Shown here: one piece after another, positions 1 to 8,914 of the stretch | Numbering within the stretch: position 1 is the first letter of the stretch | Layout: every line of letters starts with the position of its first letter | Source: Thiodiazotropha sp037382205 | GTDB lineage: Bacteria; Pseudomonadota; Gammaproteobacteria; Chromatiales; Chromatiaceae | DNA: 21,475 bases | Reading direction: 5' to 3' | Assembly (NCBI GenBank): GCA_037382205.1 | Contig: JARRQD010000024.1 | Span: forward strand, 1-21,475 | Notes under the pieces: generated by a model | Told to the model about the DNA's origin: nothing | Database searches by the model: none | What the model saw: only the letters and a program-made list of their open reading frames with translations | Program-made: the position numbers and the translations under genes

Positions 1-1
1 T

Positions 2-1651
2 AACTGGCCAAAGACCAGCCTGGCCGGAAAAAACAGTTATCCGCGCTTCTTCAGTTACATCTCCCTGTTTACCTTCTCCATGTTGATGTTGGTCATGTCC
101 AACAACTTCATGCAGCTGTTCTTCGGTTGGGAGGCGGTTGGTCTGGTCTCCTATCTGCTGATCGGTTTCTGGTCGGTGAGACCCAGCGCAATCTTCGCCA
201 ATCTGAAGGCCTTCCTGGTCAACAGGGTGGGTGACTTCGGTTTTATCCTTGGTATCGCTGCCATCGTCATGTACACCAACAGCCTCGATTATGCCGAGGT
301 GTTTGCAAAGGCGCCCGGATTGGTCGATACCCAGATTCAGATCTGGGGTGACAACAGCTGGTCGCTGATGAGCGTGATCGGTATCTTGCTGTTCATCGGT
401 GCGATGGGTAAATCGGCCCAGGTGCCGCTGCACGTTTGGCTGCCCGACTCCATGGAGGGTCCGACCCCGATCTCGGCACTGATCCACGCGGCCACCATGG
501 TCACCGCTGGTATCTTCATGGTGGCCCGGATGTCGCCTCTCTATGAGCTCTCCGAAACGGCCTTAAGCTTTGTACTGGTGATCGGTGCTACCACGGCCTT
601 CTTCACAGGTTTGATTGGCATCGTGCAGAACGATATCAAACGGGTTGTGGCCTATTCGACCCTCTCCCAGCTGGGTTACATGATGGTGGCTCTGGGTGCA
701 TCGGCCTACGCCGCTGGGATATTCCACCTGATGACCCATGCCTTCTTCAAGGCGCTGCTGTTCCTCGCCGCCGGTTCGGTGATTATCGGTATGCACCATG
801 ATCAGGATATCCGCAACATGGGTGGCGTGCGCAAATACATGCCAATCACCTACTTGACCTCACTGCTCGGTTCCCTGGCGCTGATCGGTTTCCCCGGCTT
901 CTCAGGGTTCTTTTCGAAGGATGCGATCATCGAGGCGGTGCACCACTCAACCATCGCCGGTTCCGACTATGCCTATTGGCTGGTGCTGGCCGGTGTGTTT
1001 GTCACTGCCCTCTACAGCTTCCGTATGTTCTTCCTGGTGTTCCACGGTGAAGGCCCCCGTGACGAACATGCCAAGGAGCACATTCACGAATCACCCAAGG
1101 TGGTGACCGTACCATTGATCCTGCTGGCCATTCCCTCAGTGTTCCTCGGTTATCTGACCATCGATGGGATGCTGTTCGGCGACTGGTTCAAACATGCCCT
1201 CTACATCTTACCGGAGCACAATACCCTGGCGGCAGTGCACGCGACTGTCCACAGTGGTAACGGTATGTTGGGCCATTCCTATACAAGTTACGCCTTCTAT
1301 CTGGCGATGGCCGGTTTGGGCTTGGCCTTCTATCTCTATATGATGAATCCCGCGTTGGCGGAGAAGATCAAAAATACCCTGGCGCCGCTGCATACGGTGC
1401 TGGATAAGAAATATTGGTTTGATGAGGTCTACCAGGCCGTGTTTGCCGCAGGCAGTCGGGGCATTGGTAAATTCCTCTGGCTGGTCGGTGACCGGGGCCT
1501 GATCGACGGACTGGCGGTAAACGGCTCCGCCCATACCGTGGGATGGCTGGCTTCGATGGTTCGCCATGTGCAGACCGGTTACCTCTATCACTACGCCATT
1601 GCCATGATTCTGGGTCTGCTGCTGTTGCTGACCTGGTTTGTATATCTATAA
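2..1651 (+). CDS. nuoL: NADH-quinone oxidoreductase subunit L (5' end outside window)
   Basis: Membrane proton-pumping subunit of respiratory complex I (antiporter-like, Mrp/NuoL family). The frame is open from base 2, so the N-terminal ~90-100 residues lie outside the window; about 549 residues remain. The conserved motif FFGWEAVGLVSYLLIGFW appears just after the entry point. Further in is the proton-channel region with KSAQVPLHVWLPDSMEGPTP and SALIHAATMVTAGIF, which carries the helix-7 lysine and the helix-8 histidine. Many hydrophobic segments follow and the C-terminus is intact, ending in TAA. The gene is followed by nuoM after 12 nt (to its ATG), the normal nuo order. The first ~12 codons, before YPRFFSYISLF, look unlike the usual NuoL loop, which could be lineage variation or an edge artefact. 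Identification is very secure; only the start is missing. Confidence 0.97.
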   Translation, partial: NWPKTSLAGKNSYPRFFSYISLFTFSMLMLVMSNNFMQLFFGWEAVGLVSYLLIGFWSVRPSAIFANLKAFLVNRVGDFGFILGIAAIVMYTNSLDYAEVFAKAPGLVDTQIQIWGDNSWSLMSVIGILLFIGAMGKSAQVPLHVWLPDSMEGPTPISALIHAATMVTAGIFMVARMSPLYELSETALSFVLVIGATTAFFTGLIGIVQNDIKRVVAYSTLSQLGYMMVALGASAYAAGIFHLMTHAFFKALLFLAAGSVIIGMHHDQDIRNMGGVRKYMPITYLTSLLGSLALIGFPGFSGFFSKDAIIEAVHHSTIAGSDYAYWLVLAGVFVTALYSFRMFFLVFHGEGPRDEHAKEHIHESPKVVTVPLILLAIPSVFLGYLTIDGMLFGDWFKHALYILPEHNTLAAVHATVHSGNGMLGHSYTSYAFYLAMAGLGLAFYLYMMNPALAEKIKNTLAPLHTVLDKKYWFDEVYQAVFAAGSRGIGKFLWLVGDRGLIDGLAVNGSAHTVGWLASMVRHVQTGYLYHYAIAMILGLLLLLTWFVYL

Positions 1652-1663
1652 AGGACGTTGAGC

Positions 1664-3175
1664 ATGATTGCCGATTGGCCCATCCTAAGTCTTACGGTCT
1701 GGCTGCCCATAATGGGGGGCTTCATGGTGCTCGCCAGTGGCGACCGAGAAGCGAACGCCACCAAATGGACCGCCCTGACCATCGCCATTCTGACCTTCAT
1801 TGTCAGTCTGCCCCTCTGGTTTGCTTTCGACAGCGCCACAGCGGATATGCAGTTTGTCGAGCGGGTGCCCTGGATACCCGGATTCGATATCGAGTACTAC
1901 ATGGGTGTGGATGGTATCTCCATGCCATTGATTGTTCTCACCACCTTCATTACGCCATTGGTCGTGATCGCCGGTTGGGAAGTGATCAAGTATCGTCCCT
2001 CCCAATACATGGCCGCCTTCCTGATCATGGAAGGGGTGATGGTAGGCGTCTTCTCCGCGCTGGACGCGATGCTCTTCTATGTCTTCTGGGAAGCGATGCT
2101 GATCCCCATGTTTCTGATCATTGGGGTCTGGGGTGGACCGAACCGAGTCTACGCCACCATCAAGTTCTTCCTCTATACCTTCTTCGGCTCGGTGTTCATG
2201 CTGGTTGCACTGATCTACATGTACTTCCAGTCCGGCAGCTTCGATATTCTCGGCTTCCATACCCTGAAGTTGGGACTGACTGAACAGATCCTGATCTTTA
2301 TCGCCTTCCTACTGGCCTTTGCGGTAAAAGTGCCCATGTGGCCGGTTCATACCTGGCTGCCCGATGCCCATGTGGAAGCGCCCACCGGAGGTTCAGTGAT
2401 TCTGGCGGCAATCATGCTGAAGATCGGTGGCTACGGTTTTCTCCGTTTCAGCCTGCCGATCACCCCGGATGCCAGCCATACCCTGGATTGGCTGATCATC
2501 GGCATGTCACTGATCGCGGTGGTCTACATCGGTTTTGTGGCGCTGATCCAGCAGGATATGAAAAAGCTCATCGCCTACTCGTCGATTGCCCATATGGGTT
2601 TTGTCACCCTCGGCTTCTTTATCGTCTTTGTCATCAATCAGAACAGTGGCGACAGCGGTGCAGTATTGGGAGTTGAAGGTGGTATGGTGCAGATGGTCTC
2701 CCATGGCTTCATCTCAGCGGCCATGTTCCTCTGTGTCGGTGTGCTCTACGATCGCCTGCACAGCCGGCAGATCAAGGATTACGGCGGGGTGGTCAACACC
2801 ATGCCGGTATTCGCCGCCTTCATGGTCTTCTTTGCCATGTCCAACGCGGGACTGCCTGGCACCTCCGGTTTTGTCGGCGAGTTCATGGTGATTCTAGCCA
2901 GTTTCCAGGCCGACTTCTGGTACGCATTCCTGGCGGCAACGACGCTGATTATCGGTGCCGCCTATACTCTATGGATGGTCAAACGGGTGGTCTTCGGTGA
3001 TGTTACGTCCGATGGTGTAGCCTCACTTGAGGATATGAATCGACGTGAATTCATTGTTCTGGGCACATTAGCGGTAGCAGTACTGCTGCTCGGCCTGTGG
3101 CCCGCACCCCTGGTTGAAGTGATGGACGCCTCTGTCAACAACCTGTTGCAGCATATCGCTGTGTCCAAGTTATAA
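1664..3175 (+). CDS. nuoM: NADH-quinone oxidoreductase subunit M
   Basis: Second antiporter-like, proton-translocating membrane subunit of complex I, 503 residues, the usual length for bacterial NuoM. Diagnostic segments are YYMGVDGISMPLIVLTTF, FYVFWEAMLIPMFLIIGVWG with its essential membrane glutamate, the channel lysine in KVPMWPVHTWLPDAHVEAPT, and QQDMKKLIAYSSIAHMGFV. I chose ATG at 1664 rather than the in-frame TTG at 1658, because AGGA at 1652-1655 sits 8 nt from the ATG but only 2 nt from the TTG. It lies between nuoL and nuoN in the standard operon and has no anomalies. Confidence 0.97.
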   Translation: MIADWPILSLTVWLPIMGGFMVLASGDREANATKWTALTIAILTFIVSLPLWFAFDSATADMQFVERVPWIPGFDIEYYMGVDGISMPLIVLTTFITPLVVIAGWEVIKYRPSQYMAAFLIMEGVMVGVFSALDAMLFYVFWEAMLIPMFLIIGVWGGPNRVYATIKFFLYTFFGSVFMLVALIYMYFQSGSFDILGFHTLKLGLTEQILIFIAFLLAFAVKVPMWPVHTWLPDAHVEAPTGGSVILAAIMLKIGGYGFLRFSLPITPDASHTLDWLIIGMSLIAVVYIGFVALIQQDMKKLIAYSSIAHMGFVTLGFFIVFVINQNSGDSGAVLGVEGGMVQMVSHGFISAAMFLCVGVLYDRLHSRQIKDYGGVVNTMPVFAAFMVFFAMSNAGLPGTSGFVGEFMVILASFQADFWYAFLAATTLIIGAAYTLWMVKRVVFGDVTSDGVASLEDMNRREFIVLGTLAVAVLLLGLWPAPLVEVMDASVNNLLQHIAVSKL

Positions 3176-3205
3176 CCTGACGGAGCCTGAATCGGTAACG
3201 AAATC

Positions 3206-4654
3206 ATGCAATTTGATGCAACACAACTGATCCCGGTCTTACCGGAAATTTCCTTGCTGACCCTGGCCTGTTTAGTGCTGGTGGTTGATCTGTTCATTCG
3301 TCAAGAGCAGCGTATCGCCAGTTATGTCATCACCCAGATTGGCCTGCTGGTCACCGTGGCGGTTACTCTTGCCGTGGCCAGTTCAGAAACGCAGATCCTC
3401 TTCAGCGGCAGCTATATAAGGGACCCAATGAGCGACCTACTCAAGGTCGGCGTACTGTTGGTGACCTTCATCACTTTTCTCTATGCCAAGGATTATCTGA
3501 TTCAACGGGATCTGTTCAAGGGGGAGTTCTACACCCTCGGCCTGTTTGCGGTTCTCGGTATGACCGTGATGATCTCCGCCAACAGCTTTCTCATCATCTA
3601 TCTTGGCTTGGAACTGTTGGCGCTCTGTCTGTATGCGCTGGTCGCTTTCAACAGAGACTCCCCCCAAGGTGCTGAGGCCGGCATGAAGTACTTTGTACTG
3701 GGTGCCTTGGCCTCAGGCATGCTGCTCTATGGCATCTCCATGATTTACGGTACTACTGGCACCCTGCAGTTCGATGAACTGGCGCAAGTCGTGAGCAAGG
3801 GGGACATGAATCAGATCGTAATGATCTTCGGTATTGTCTTCTTGGTGATCGGTCTGGCTTTCAAGCTGGGGGCTGTACCTTTTCATATGTGGGTGCCCGA
3901 TGTCTATCATGGTGCGCCGACCGCAGTGGTCGCCTTTCTCGGCAGCGCCCCAAAGATCGCTGCCTTCGCCCTGGCCATGCGCCTACTGGTGGATGGCCTG
4001 GCCGAGTTGAATGGCGGCTGGCAGGGCTGGCAGGGGATGCTGATCATCCTGGCTGTGCTCTCCATGGGTGTCGGTAATCTGATTGCCATCGCACAGACCA
4101 ATATCAAACGTATGCTGGCCTATTCCACCATATCCCATGTGGGTTTCATCATGCTGGGCATCCTGGCTGGGACTAACGAGGGCTATACCGCCGCCATGTT
4201 TTACACCTTAGTGTACGCACTGATGTCGGCTGGCGCTTTTGGGATCATCATTGCCCTGAGTCGCAAAGGCTTTGAAGCCGAGAATCTGGACGATATGAAA
4301 GGCCTGAATCAGCGCAATCCCTGGTTTGCCGCCATGATGTTGCTGCTGATGTTCTCGATGGCCGGTGTTCCCCCCACAGTGGGCTTTTTCGCCAAACTGT
4401 TTATTCTCGATGCCGTCGTATCGATAGACTTGACCTGGCTGGCCCTGGTGGGTGTGGCCTTCTCGATTATCGGCGCCTTCTACTACATCCGGGTGGTCAA
4501 ATTGATCTACTTCGATCAGCCGGAAGATGAAACCCCGCTCTCCATCGGAGTGGATACCCAGGTGATGCTCTCCATCAACGGCCTCTCCATGCTGGTACTG
4601 GGGCTTTTTCCCGCAGGACTGCTGTCGCTCTGCGCCAACGCCATTGGTGCTTGA
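3206..4654 (+). CDS. nuoN: NADH-quinone oxidoreductase subunit N
   Basis: Third antiporter-like membrane subunit of complex I and normally the last gene of the nuo operon; 482 residues, typical length. The family core is clear: GLELLALCLYALVAFNRDS, the channel lysine in FKLGAVPFHMWVPDVYHGAP, QTNIKRMLAYSTISHVGF, and MFSMAGVPPTVGFFAKLFI. It starts 30 nt after the nuoM stop at ATG 3206. There is no strong Shine-Dalgarno next to this ATG (a CGGAG lies about 20 nt upstream), so coupling from nuoM is possible. The operon stops here: the next features are a strong hairpin and a tRNA gene. Confidence 0.97.
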   Translation: MQFDATQLIPVLPEISLLTLACLVLVVDLFIRQEQRIASYVITQIGLLVTVAVTLAVASSETQILFSGSYIRDPMSDLLKVGVLLVTFITFLYAKDYLIQRDLFKGEFYTLGLFAVLGMTVMISANSFLIIYLGLELLALCLYALVAFNRDSPQGAEAGMKYFVLGALASGMLLYGISMIYGTTGTLQFDELAQVVSKGDMNQIVMIFGIVFLVIGLAFKLGAVPFHMWVPDVYHGAPTAVVAFLGSAPKIAAFALAMRLLVDGLAELNGGWQGWQGMLIILAVLSMGVGNLIAIAQTNIKRMLAYSTISHVGFIMLGILAGTNEGYTAAMFYTLVYALMSAGAFGIIIALSRKGFEAENLDDMKGLNQRNPWFAAMMLLLMFSMAGVPPTVGFFAKLFILDAVVSIDLTWLALVGVAFSIIGAFYYIRVVKLIYFDQPEDETPLSIGVDTQVMLSINGLSMLVLGLFPAGLLSLCANAIGA

Positions 4655-4679
4655 GAGCCATACTTCAGTGCTTTTGCTA

Positions 4680-4712
4680 GCGAATCAGATAGACGCTGTC
4701 TATCTGATTCGC
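4680..4712 (+). terminator. Perfect 15-bp hairpin after nuoN, probable operon end
   Basis: gcgaatcagatagac at 4680-4694 pairs perfectly with 4698-4712 across a 3-nt loop, starting 25 nt after the nuoN stop. The nearest T-run begins only at about 4727, so it is not a textbook intrinsic terminator. It could act as a 3'-end RNase barrier or a Rho-assisted terminator of the nuo mRNA. Confidence 0.6.
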
Positions 4713-4840
4713 AGTGCTTGATGCTGATTTTTATTTCCGTATTTTTTTAATTTTTCTCGCTCCTCAAGATATGAATTTTCTGTGGGCAGAGATTGTCTAA
4801 CCTAATGTTTCAATTTTTTTAATTTTTTCTAGTAAAGGGC

Positions 4841-4869
4841 TTGTCATCCAGCTCTTTCACAGGTAGTAT
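4841..4869 (+). promoter_or_regulatory. Sigma70-type promoter of tRNA-fMet with GC-rich discriminator
   Basis: TTGTCA (4841-4846), a 17-nt spacer and TAGTAT (4864-4869) make a near-consensus sigma70 promoter whose start would fall about 6 nt before the mature tRNA. The stretch just after the -10 (TCCCCACC) is C-rich, as in stringently controlled stable-RNA promoters. Negative ppGpp control is an inference from that. An AT-rich tract (about 4738-4833) lies upstream and could act as an UP element. Confidence 0.65.
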
Positions 4870-4881
4870 TCCCCACCTTGA

Positions 4882-4958
<77 letters not shown>

Positions 4959-4968
4959 AATCAGCAAA

Positions 4969-5010
4969 CGGCCTGGAAAAGTTGTCATTACTGGCAATTT
5001 CTCCGGGCCG
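4969..5010 (+). terminator. Hairpin just after tRNA-fMet, possible 3'-end structure
   Basis: cggcctgga (4969-4977) pairs with tccgggccg (5002-5010) with one mismatch across a 24-nt loop, 10 nt after the tRNA CCA end. No long T-run follows, so a termination role is uncertain. It may simply protect or process the tRNA 3' end. Confidence 0.3.
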
Positions 5011-5201
5011 TGTGCATTTCTGATTGAAACATTTCCCTGCTTGCTATTACCAGGCTAACTGGTTAGATGAAGTGTGTAGTCTATATGGCATCAAATGCAC
5101 AGCTGGCGGCGTATTACGGCCAAAGGTTCATTGGATAGGGCATGGCTACGTGCAATCACTCAGCACAATCCCATTAATACATGACAGCCAGAGATACTTG
5201 A

Positions 5202-5662
5202 TTAGTATCGTTTAGGATCCTTCGCCATCATGCAACCTGCAACATGTGCGTCCAGCTTTTGATTGAACCACGCTATGGTCTCCCTTCGCTTACGGCCTCT
5301 ATCCGGATCATTGATATTGACATGAGTTTTGTCCACACCGGTTAAAACAATGATGTGCTTGAGTCCATACCAGCCTCCAGCACACCAGGCCGGGCCATTG
5401 GCGTTGAGCAGTCTGGTAAGCGACTCCTCAGTATGATTCTTATGATTGGCGTTTGGGATTGCCTTTAGCCCGACTTTTTGCGCCAGTGTGACAAATTGTC
5501 CAGGGCTCACCGCGATATTTTGATCCCAGTTATTGATTAAGGTGTTCATCGGGCCGGCTCTGCCGGTTTTACTTTGAGCGTATAGCCACAGCATCTCTGC
5601 GGCAGCGTGCCAGCAAGTACTGGATTTTTTTGGGCAACAACTGGGACATTCAGCTTTATCAT
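5202..5662 (-). pseudogene. Papain-like (C70/AvrRpt2-type) cysteine protease, frameshifted in an A7 tract
   Basis: Two minus-strand frames join into one protein of about 153 residues. Translation would start at ATG 5662 behind a strong GGAGGG and give MIKLNVPVVAQK. The rest lies in another frame, entering at the tract T5625-5631 (A7 on the coding strand). Adding one A restores VVAQKKSSTCWHAAAEMLW, with an oxyanion-hole Gln11 six residues before the nucleophile Cys17, exactly the papain spacing. The family's HAVVVTGV-like and INDPD motifs follow (KHIIVLTGVDKTHVNINDPD), giving His103 and Asp119. All catalytic residues are thus present but in two frames. There is no signal peptide. Small proteins of this family occur in effectors and in uncharacterised bacterial loci. 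The break could be decay, a sequencing indel, or -1 frameshifting/transcript slippage on A7. The C-terminal 130 residues alone (5202-5594) lack the catalytic Cys. Confidence 0.75.
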
Positions 5663-6161
5663 AATACCCTCCTCATCGTGTAAATCCGGAGTATTTATGG
5701 AAGTTCGAAACCCCGATAGATAGAGACTTTTTGCAGAAGCTATTTGATTCTTGAAATTATAGGCACCCTGTATAAGTGGTGCTTGAGTATTTTTGTGTAT
5801 TTAACCTAAAAAGATCAGTTGGAAAGTGTGCCATTCACGTTGTAGCGTGATTCACCCAGCAGGTGACATAACCATCGAAGCTATTTTCTTTAAAATCAGT
5901 AATCTGCGAGTAGAATGGAGCGGTCAACTGATTTTTTTAGGTTAAACAGATATCCATTTAACACGCACGTATTGGCAATAATGATGCCGTTTACTATTCT
6001 TGAGATTAATCATAGAGTTAACAGTGATTAATTATGAGGCTGTAAAATATTCCAACAAGTTAGAGTGAATTGCCATCGAGTATGGATCAGCTGTAGTCAT
6101 TAAGTTTCTGTTCGGGTTCTGTTGAGCGGAACTCAAAGGTCAGTTTATTTGTTTTACTTTA
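5663..6161. other. Gene-free stretch holding a MITE-like element
   Basis: This lies between the protease remnant and the receiver/GGDEF/EAL-like gene, downstream of the latter, which is also on the minus strand. It holds the 141-bp inverted-repeat element described separately (5803-5943) and AT-rich sequence. The minus-strand ribosome-binding site of the protease is at its left edge. I see no other gene, RNA or clear terminator. Confidence 0.6.
5803..5943 (+). repeat. MITE-like inverted-repeat element, copy 1 (141 bp)
   Basis: Terminal inverted repeats aacctaaaaagatcagttg (5803-5821) and caactgatttttttaggtt (5925-5943) match at 18 of 19 positions. The interior is non-coding. The reverse complement is homologous to 15572-15686: the AATC-side end matches over 40 nt with one difference (5904-5943), a central gcttcgatggttatg block is shared (5867-5881 here), and the GATC-side end is shared. 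The flanks extend to TTAA on both sides (ttaacc/ggttaa). No transposase is present, so it would be mobilised in trans if mobile. I do not recognise a named family. Confidence 0.8.
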
Positions 6162-8501
6162 TTAAAAGTTGTAACTCGCTTGGACGTAGTCAGCCGCTTC
6201 AGACCAGTGCAGGCTGACCTGATCAAAATGATCAACACGTGGTAAGACAATTTTTGCATTCAACGAGTGAATCTGAGTGGCGATCTCGTTGATTTCCTCA
6301 TAGTCCACCTTCATGCGTGAGATATGGGGGCGCACTCCGGCTGCATTGAGATAGGCAAGTACTTTATAGGCTGTTTCGTTGCAAGCAAAGTGACCAAGTA
6401 GTGTGTCGATGCCTAATGCCGAAATCTCGCCAAGGAATTGACGTGCTTTTTTAAGATCCTTAGCCAGAGTGGGTAAGTTAAATTCGACACTGAGACCGGT
6501 ACCAACCAGTTGTAAGCGACGTAATTCAGACTTAATAAAATCGATCAGTGTGTCACTATAGATTGCCTGTACAGAGAGGGGAAAGAGTATCTGACAGTTG
6601 GTCCCACTCATGGCGTTTTTAGCTAAAAGTTGTATGGCATATTCACAGATATATTGACCGAGTTGCCTGTTAAGTTGGTGATGGGCTGCGGTGATAAATA
6701 TATCGTCAGAAATCAACACGATGTCAGTTGCAGGGGCAGGTTTTGGTATCAGCTCTAGAAGTTGCTTACCACTTTGATCCGTTGCATTGAAAGATTGTTC
6801 GTAGAACTCAATCAGCTTTGTTTTTAGAGCATTAGAAAACTGTTGCCGTTGAAATTGATTATCGTCAACTGCGTCATTCGCCTCTTCTGATTCTTCCAGA
6901 AATTGATAGGTGAGATAGTTTGTGGCCTGTTGGCGGTAGGCATCCAAAGATGTGGTCTCAGCCCGTGACAGATAGGTGTCGCTGTCTTCTTCAGTGTGGT
7001 CAATGAATGCCAAGCCAATACCAAACTTTGCATCCAGGGATTCTGCCGACGATTTCTTTAAAATCTGTTGGATTCGCTGATAGAGGTTCGAGCTTAATTC
7101 TTCAACCGCTTGTGGATTATCTCGCTGTAGCAGAATGCCGAGGCTGGTCATCGAGGTGCGTGCGAGCTGGTCCTCTTTGTCGAGTAAATTGCGTAGAGCG
7201 TCTATTGACTCCAGCAACAGGGTATTAAATGCCTCACTATGCTTATGTTGATCAGGATCGGCAAATCTTACCGACAAAATGCCGTGAGTGTGCTGATTGG
7301 TTGGTGACTGCTGTAGGCAGTAGTCGAGTGTATTTAACAGCGTTTTTCTGTTTTTTAGCCCTGTTAACTGATCGATATTACCCAGACGGCCTGCTGAAAA
7401 CACCACTTCAGCCCTGCTGATCCTTGTCTTTACTGTGGCTAATAGATGTTGGGGTCTGACCGGTTTGGTGAGAAAGTCATCTGCTCCTGAATAGAGAGCC
7501 AGCAGTTTCTTTTCCATGTCATCTTCACCAGATAGAAAGACAATAGGAATCGATTTTAAGTCAACTTTTTCACGTATAACCTGAGTGAGTTCAATACCAT
7601 TTGCACCTGGCATATAGAGGTCCATGAGAATCAGGTCTGGTTGGAACTGTTCAACGGCCTCAAGTACGCTAAGCGGATTGGTAATAGCAAGGGTTTTCAA
7701 GCCCCCTTTAGCCAGCAGTGCCGAGGCAAAATTGGCTTGTGATTCATCATCCTCTACCACCAGAACGCGTTTTTGCGCTATCCGATCTGGTGTGATTAAG
7801 TTACTAATCCTGAAGATCAAGTCTGTGATATTGATTGGTTTGGTAAAGCAGTGCGTTACTCCGGTGCGAAGTGCTTCAAGACGCACCTCGATGTCACAAT
7901 CTGCTGTGATCAACACCAACTCTGGGTGATTTTTGGCACCAGAAATTCTCTCCAGTATGAGTTTTATCTGCTCGATACTCTCTATCTGTTGGGTGTCAAT
8001 TAGGATACCTTTAGCTTGATCAAGTGTTCTAATAGCTAGTAGATCGTCAACACTATGAATGCTCAATACCTGCCACCCATTATTCTGAATGGCGTCTATC
8101 ATCAAGGAGTCACTCGGGCTCGATTGATTTAAATAGATGAGATCGTTAATCCCACGCGCAGGGTTTGAGGCAGGTGACTGCTGTTGGGTGTTGTGAATTA
8201 GTTGCTCTAAATTTACCAGTAACTGATTGAGTTTGATTATTTCTTCAGAATCAGGCTGAAGGGTATTCTGGTGTATATTGGTGACGATCTTATCGATGGA
8301 ATTAGTAATTTCAGTGATGCTGATTAACCCAGCCTGACGGCTTTTTCTCCCCAGCTCACTTAAGTGCCTGAGAAGAGTCATCACGGATGAAGCATTCCAA
8401 ATACCAGAGGGTAATATGGGCCACGAGGATGTAATTTGTCGCAAATACTCAGTTAGATGGTGCATTAGCTGCTTGTTCAGGTTCACTCCACGAATAGCCA
8501 A
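6162..8501 (-). CDS. Receiver-receiver-degenerate GGDEF-degenerate EAL signalling protein (FimX-like pseudo-enzyme)
   Basis: 779 residues, cytoplasmic. Residues 1-110 are a helical region, possibly Hpt-like, but I see no Hpt histidine motif. Residues 120-238 form a pseudo-receiver lacking the acidic pair. Residues 244-364 are a complete receiver with E250/D251, phospho-acceptor D294, S324 and K346. Residues 373-525 have the GGDEF fold (NIDQLTGLKNR), but the signature is SMTSL at 450-454, so no cyclase activity is expected. Residues 580-779 have the EAL fold but carry GHFA at the DDFG site (703-706) and VLPRVD in place of AEGVE. The protein therefore probably binds or transmits rather than makes or breaks c-di-GMP, as FimX does for type IV pili; the FimX comparison is by architecture only. 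The start is TTG at 8501 (AGGT 7 nt upstream); ATG at 8465 is the alternative. It is monocistronic and faces away from the GTPase cluster. Confidence 0.85.
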   Translation of the reverse strand: MAIRGVNLNKQLMHHLTEYLRQITSSWPILPSGIWNASSVMTLLRHLSELGRKSRQAGLISITEITNSIDKIVTNIHQNTLQPDSEEIIKLNQLLVNLEQLIHNTQQQSPASNPARGINDLIYLNQSSPSDSLMIDAIQNNGWQVLSIHSVDDLLAIRTLDQAKGILIDTQQIESIEQIKLILERISGAKNHPELVLITADCDIEVRLEALRTGVTHCFTKPINITDLIFRISNLITPDRIAQKRVLVVEDDESQANFASALLAKGGLKTLAITNPLSVLEAVEQFQPDLILMDLYMPGANGIELTQVIREKVDLKSIPIVFLSGEDDMEKKLLALYSGADDFLTKPVRPQHLLATVKTRISRAEVVFSAGRLGNIDQLTGLKNRKTLLNTLDYCLQQSPTNQHTHGILSVRFADPDQHKHSEAFNTLLLESIDALRNLLDKEDQLARTSMTSLGILLQRDNPQAVEELSSNLYQRIQQILKKSSAESLDAKFGIGLAFIDHTEEDSDTYLSRAETTSLDAYRQQATNYLTYQFLEESEEANDAVDDNQFQRQQFSNALKTKLIEFYEQSFNATDQSGKQLLELIPKPAPATDIVLISDDIFITAAHHQLNRQLGQYICEYAIQLLAKNAMSGTNCQILFPLSVQAIYSDTLIDFIKSELRRLQLVGTGLSVEFNLPTLAKDLKKARQFLGEISALGIDTLLGHFACNETAYKVLAYLNAAGVRPHISRMKVDYEEINEIATQIHSLNAKIVLPRVDHFDQVSLHWSEAADYVQASYNF

Positions 8502-8914
8502 GTAGCTTACCTGGTTTCACGATAGGTGTTGTTGCTTGTGGGTGATAAATGTACTGTTAGGCTTCGCTGATATACATTCTTAAAATATAAATCAAAAATT
8601 ACTGTGTTGCTATCAAATAGAGAAATTTTGATCAGATCGCAATGCACAACAAACAACACCAATTGGCACCGCTGTCCTACTTAGCGCCCTCTCCCTTGGG
8701 AGGGAGTTATAAAAGTATGACGTTCATTTTGGAAAAAGATTTTGAGCATGTGTCGATGCAACTTTTTCGGGTGGTCGCACGAAATGGTGGGTATCTTCGC
8801 CTGCCATGCTGGCTATTAAGAAAAAGAGACCCAGCAGGGCAGATGGGCTGAGTGGCGTTGGCTCATCGGTATACGTATATGACTTCAAGCCTAGCAACTC
8901 CTGTGGTATAACGG
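8502..8914. other. Intergenic stretch between two minus-strand genes
   Basis: This must hold the promoter of the receiver/EAL-like gene (AT-rich segment around 8570-8640) and the 3' end of the lipoprotein transcript. A short hairpin-like motif, ccctctcccttgggaggga (8688-8706), resembles dispersed repeats of gammaproteobacteria. Short plus-strand frames here have no family resemblance. Nothing else is recognised. Confidence 0.45.

Noticed and set aside
1..40. taactg/cagtta inverted repeat and unusual codons at the start of nuoL
   Set aside because: Too short and too close to the window edge to tell a real insertion from normal loop variation or an assembly edge effect.
337..4107. Numerous open frames antisense or out of frame within nuoL, nuoM and nuoN
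   Set aside because: They mirror the codon structure of the nuo genes, lack ribosome sites and resemble no family.
5024..5215. Short plus-strand frame after the tRNA
   Set aside because: No ribosome site, no family resemblance, and its end overlaps the protease gene on the other strand.
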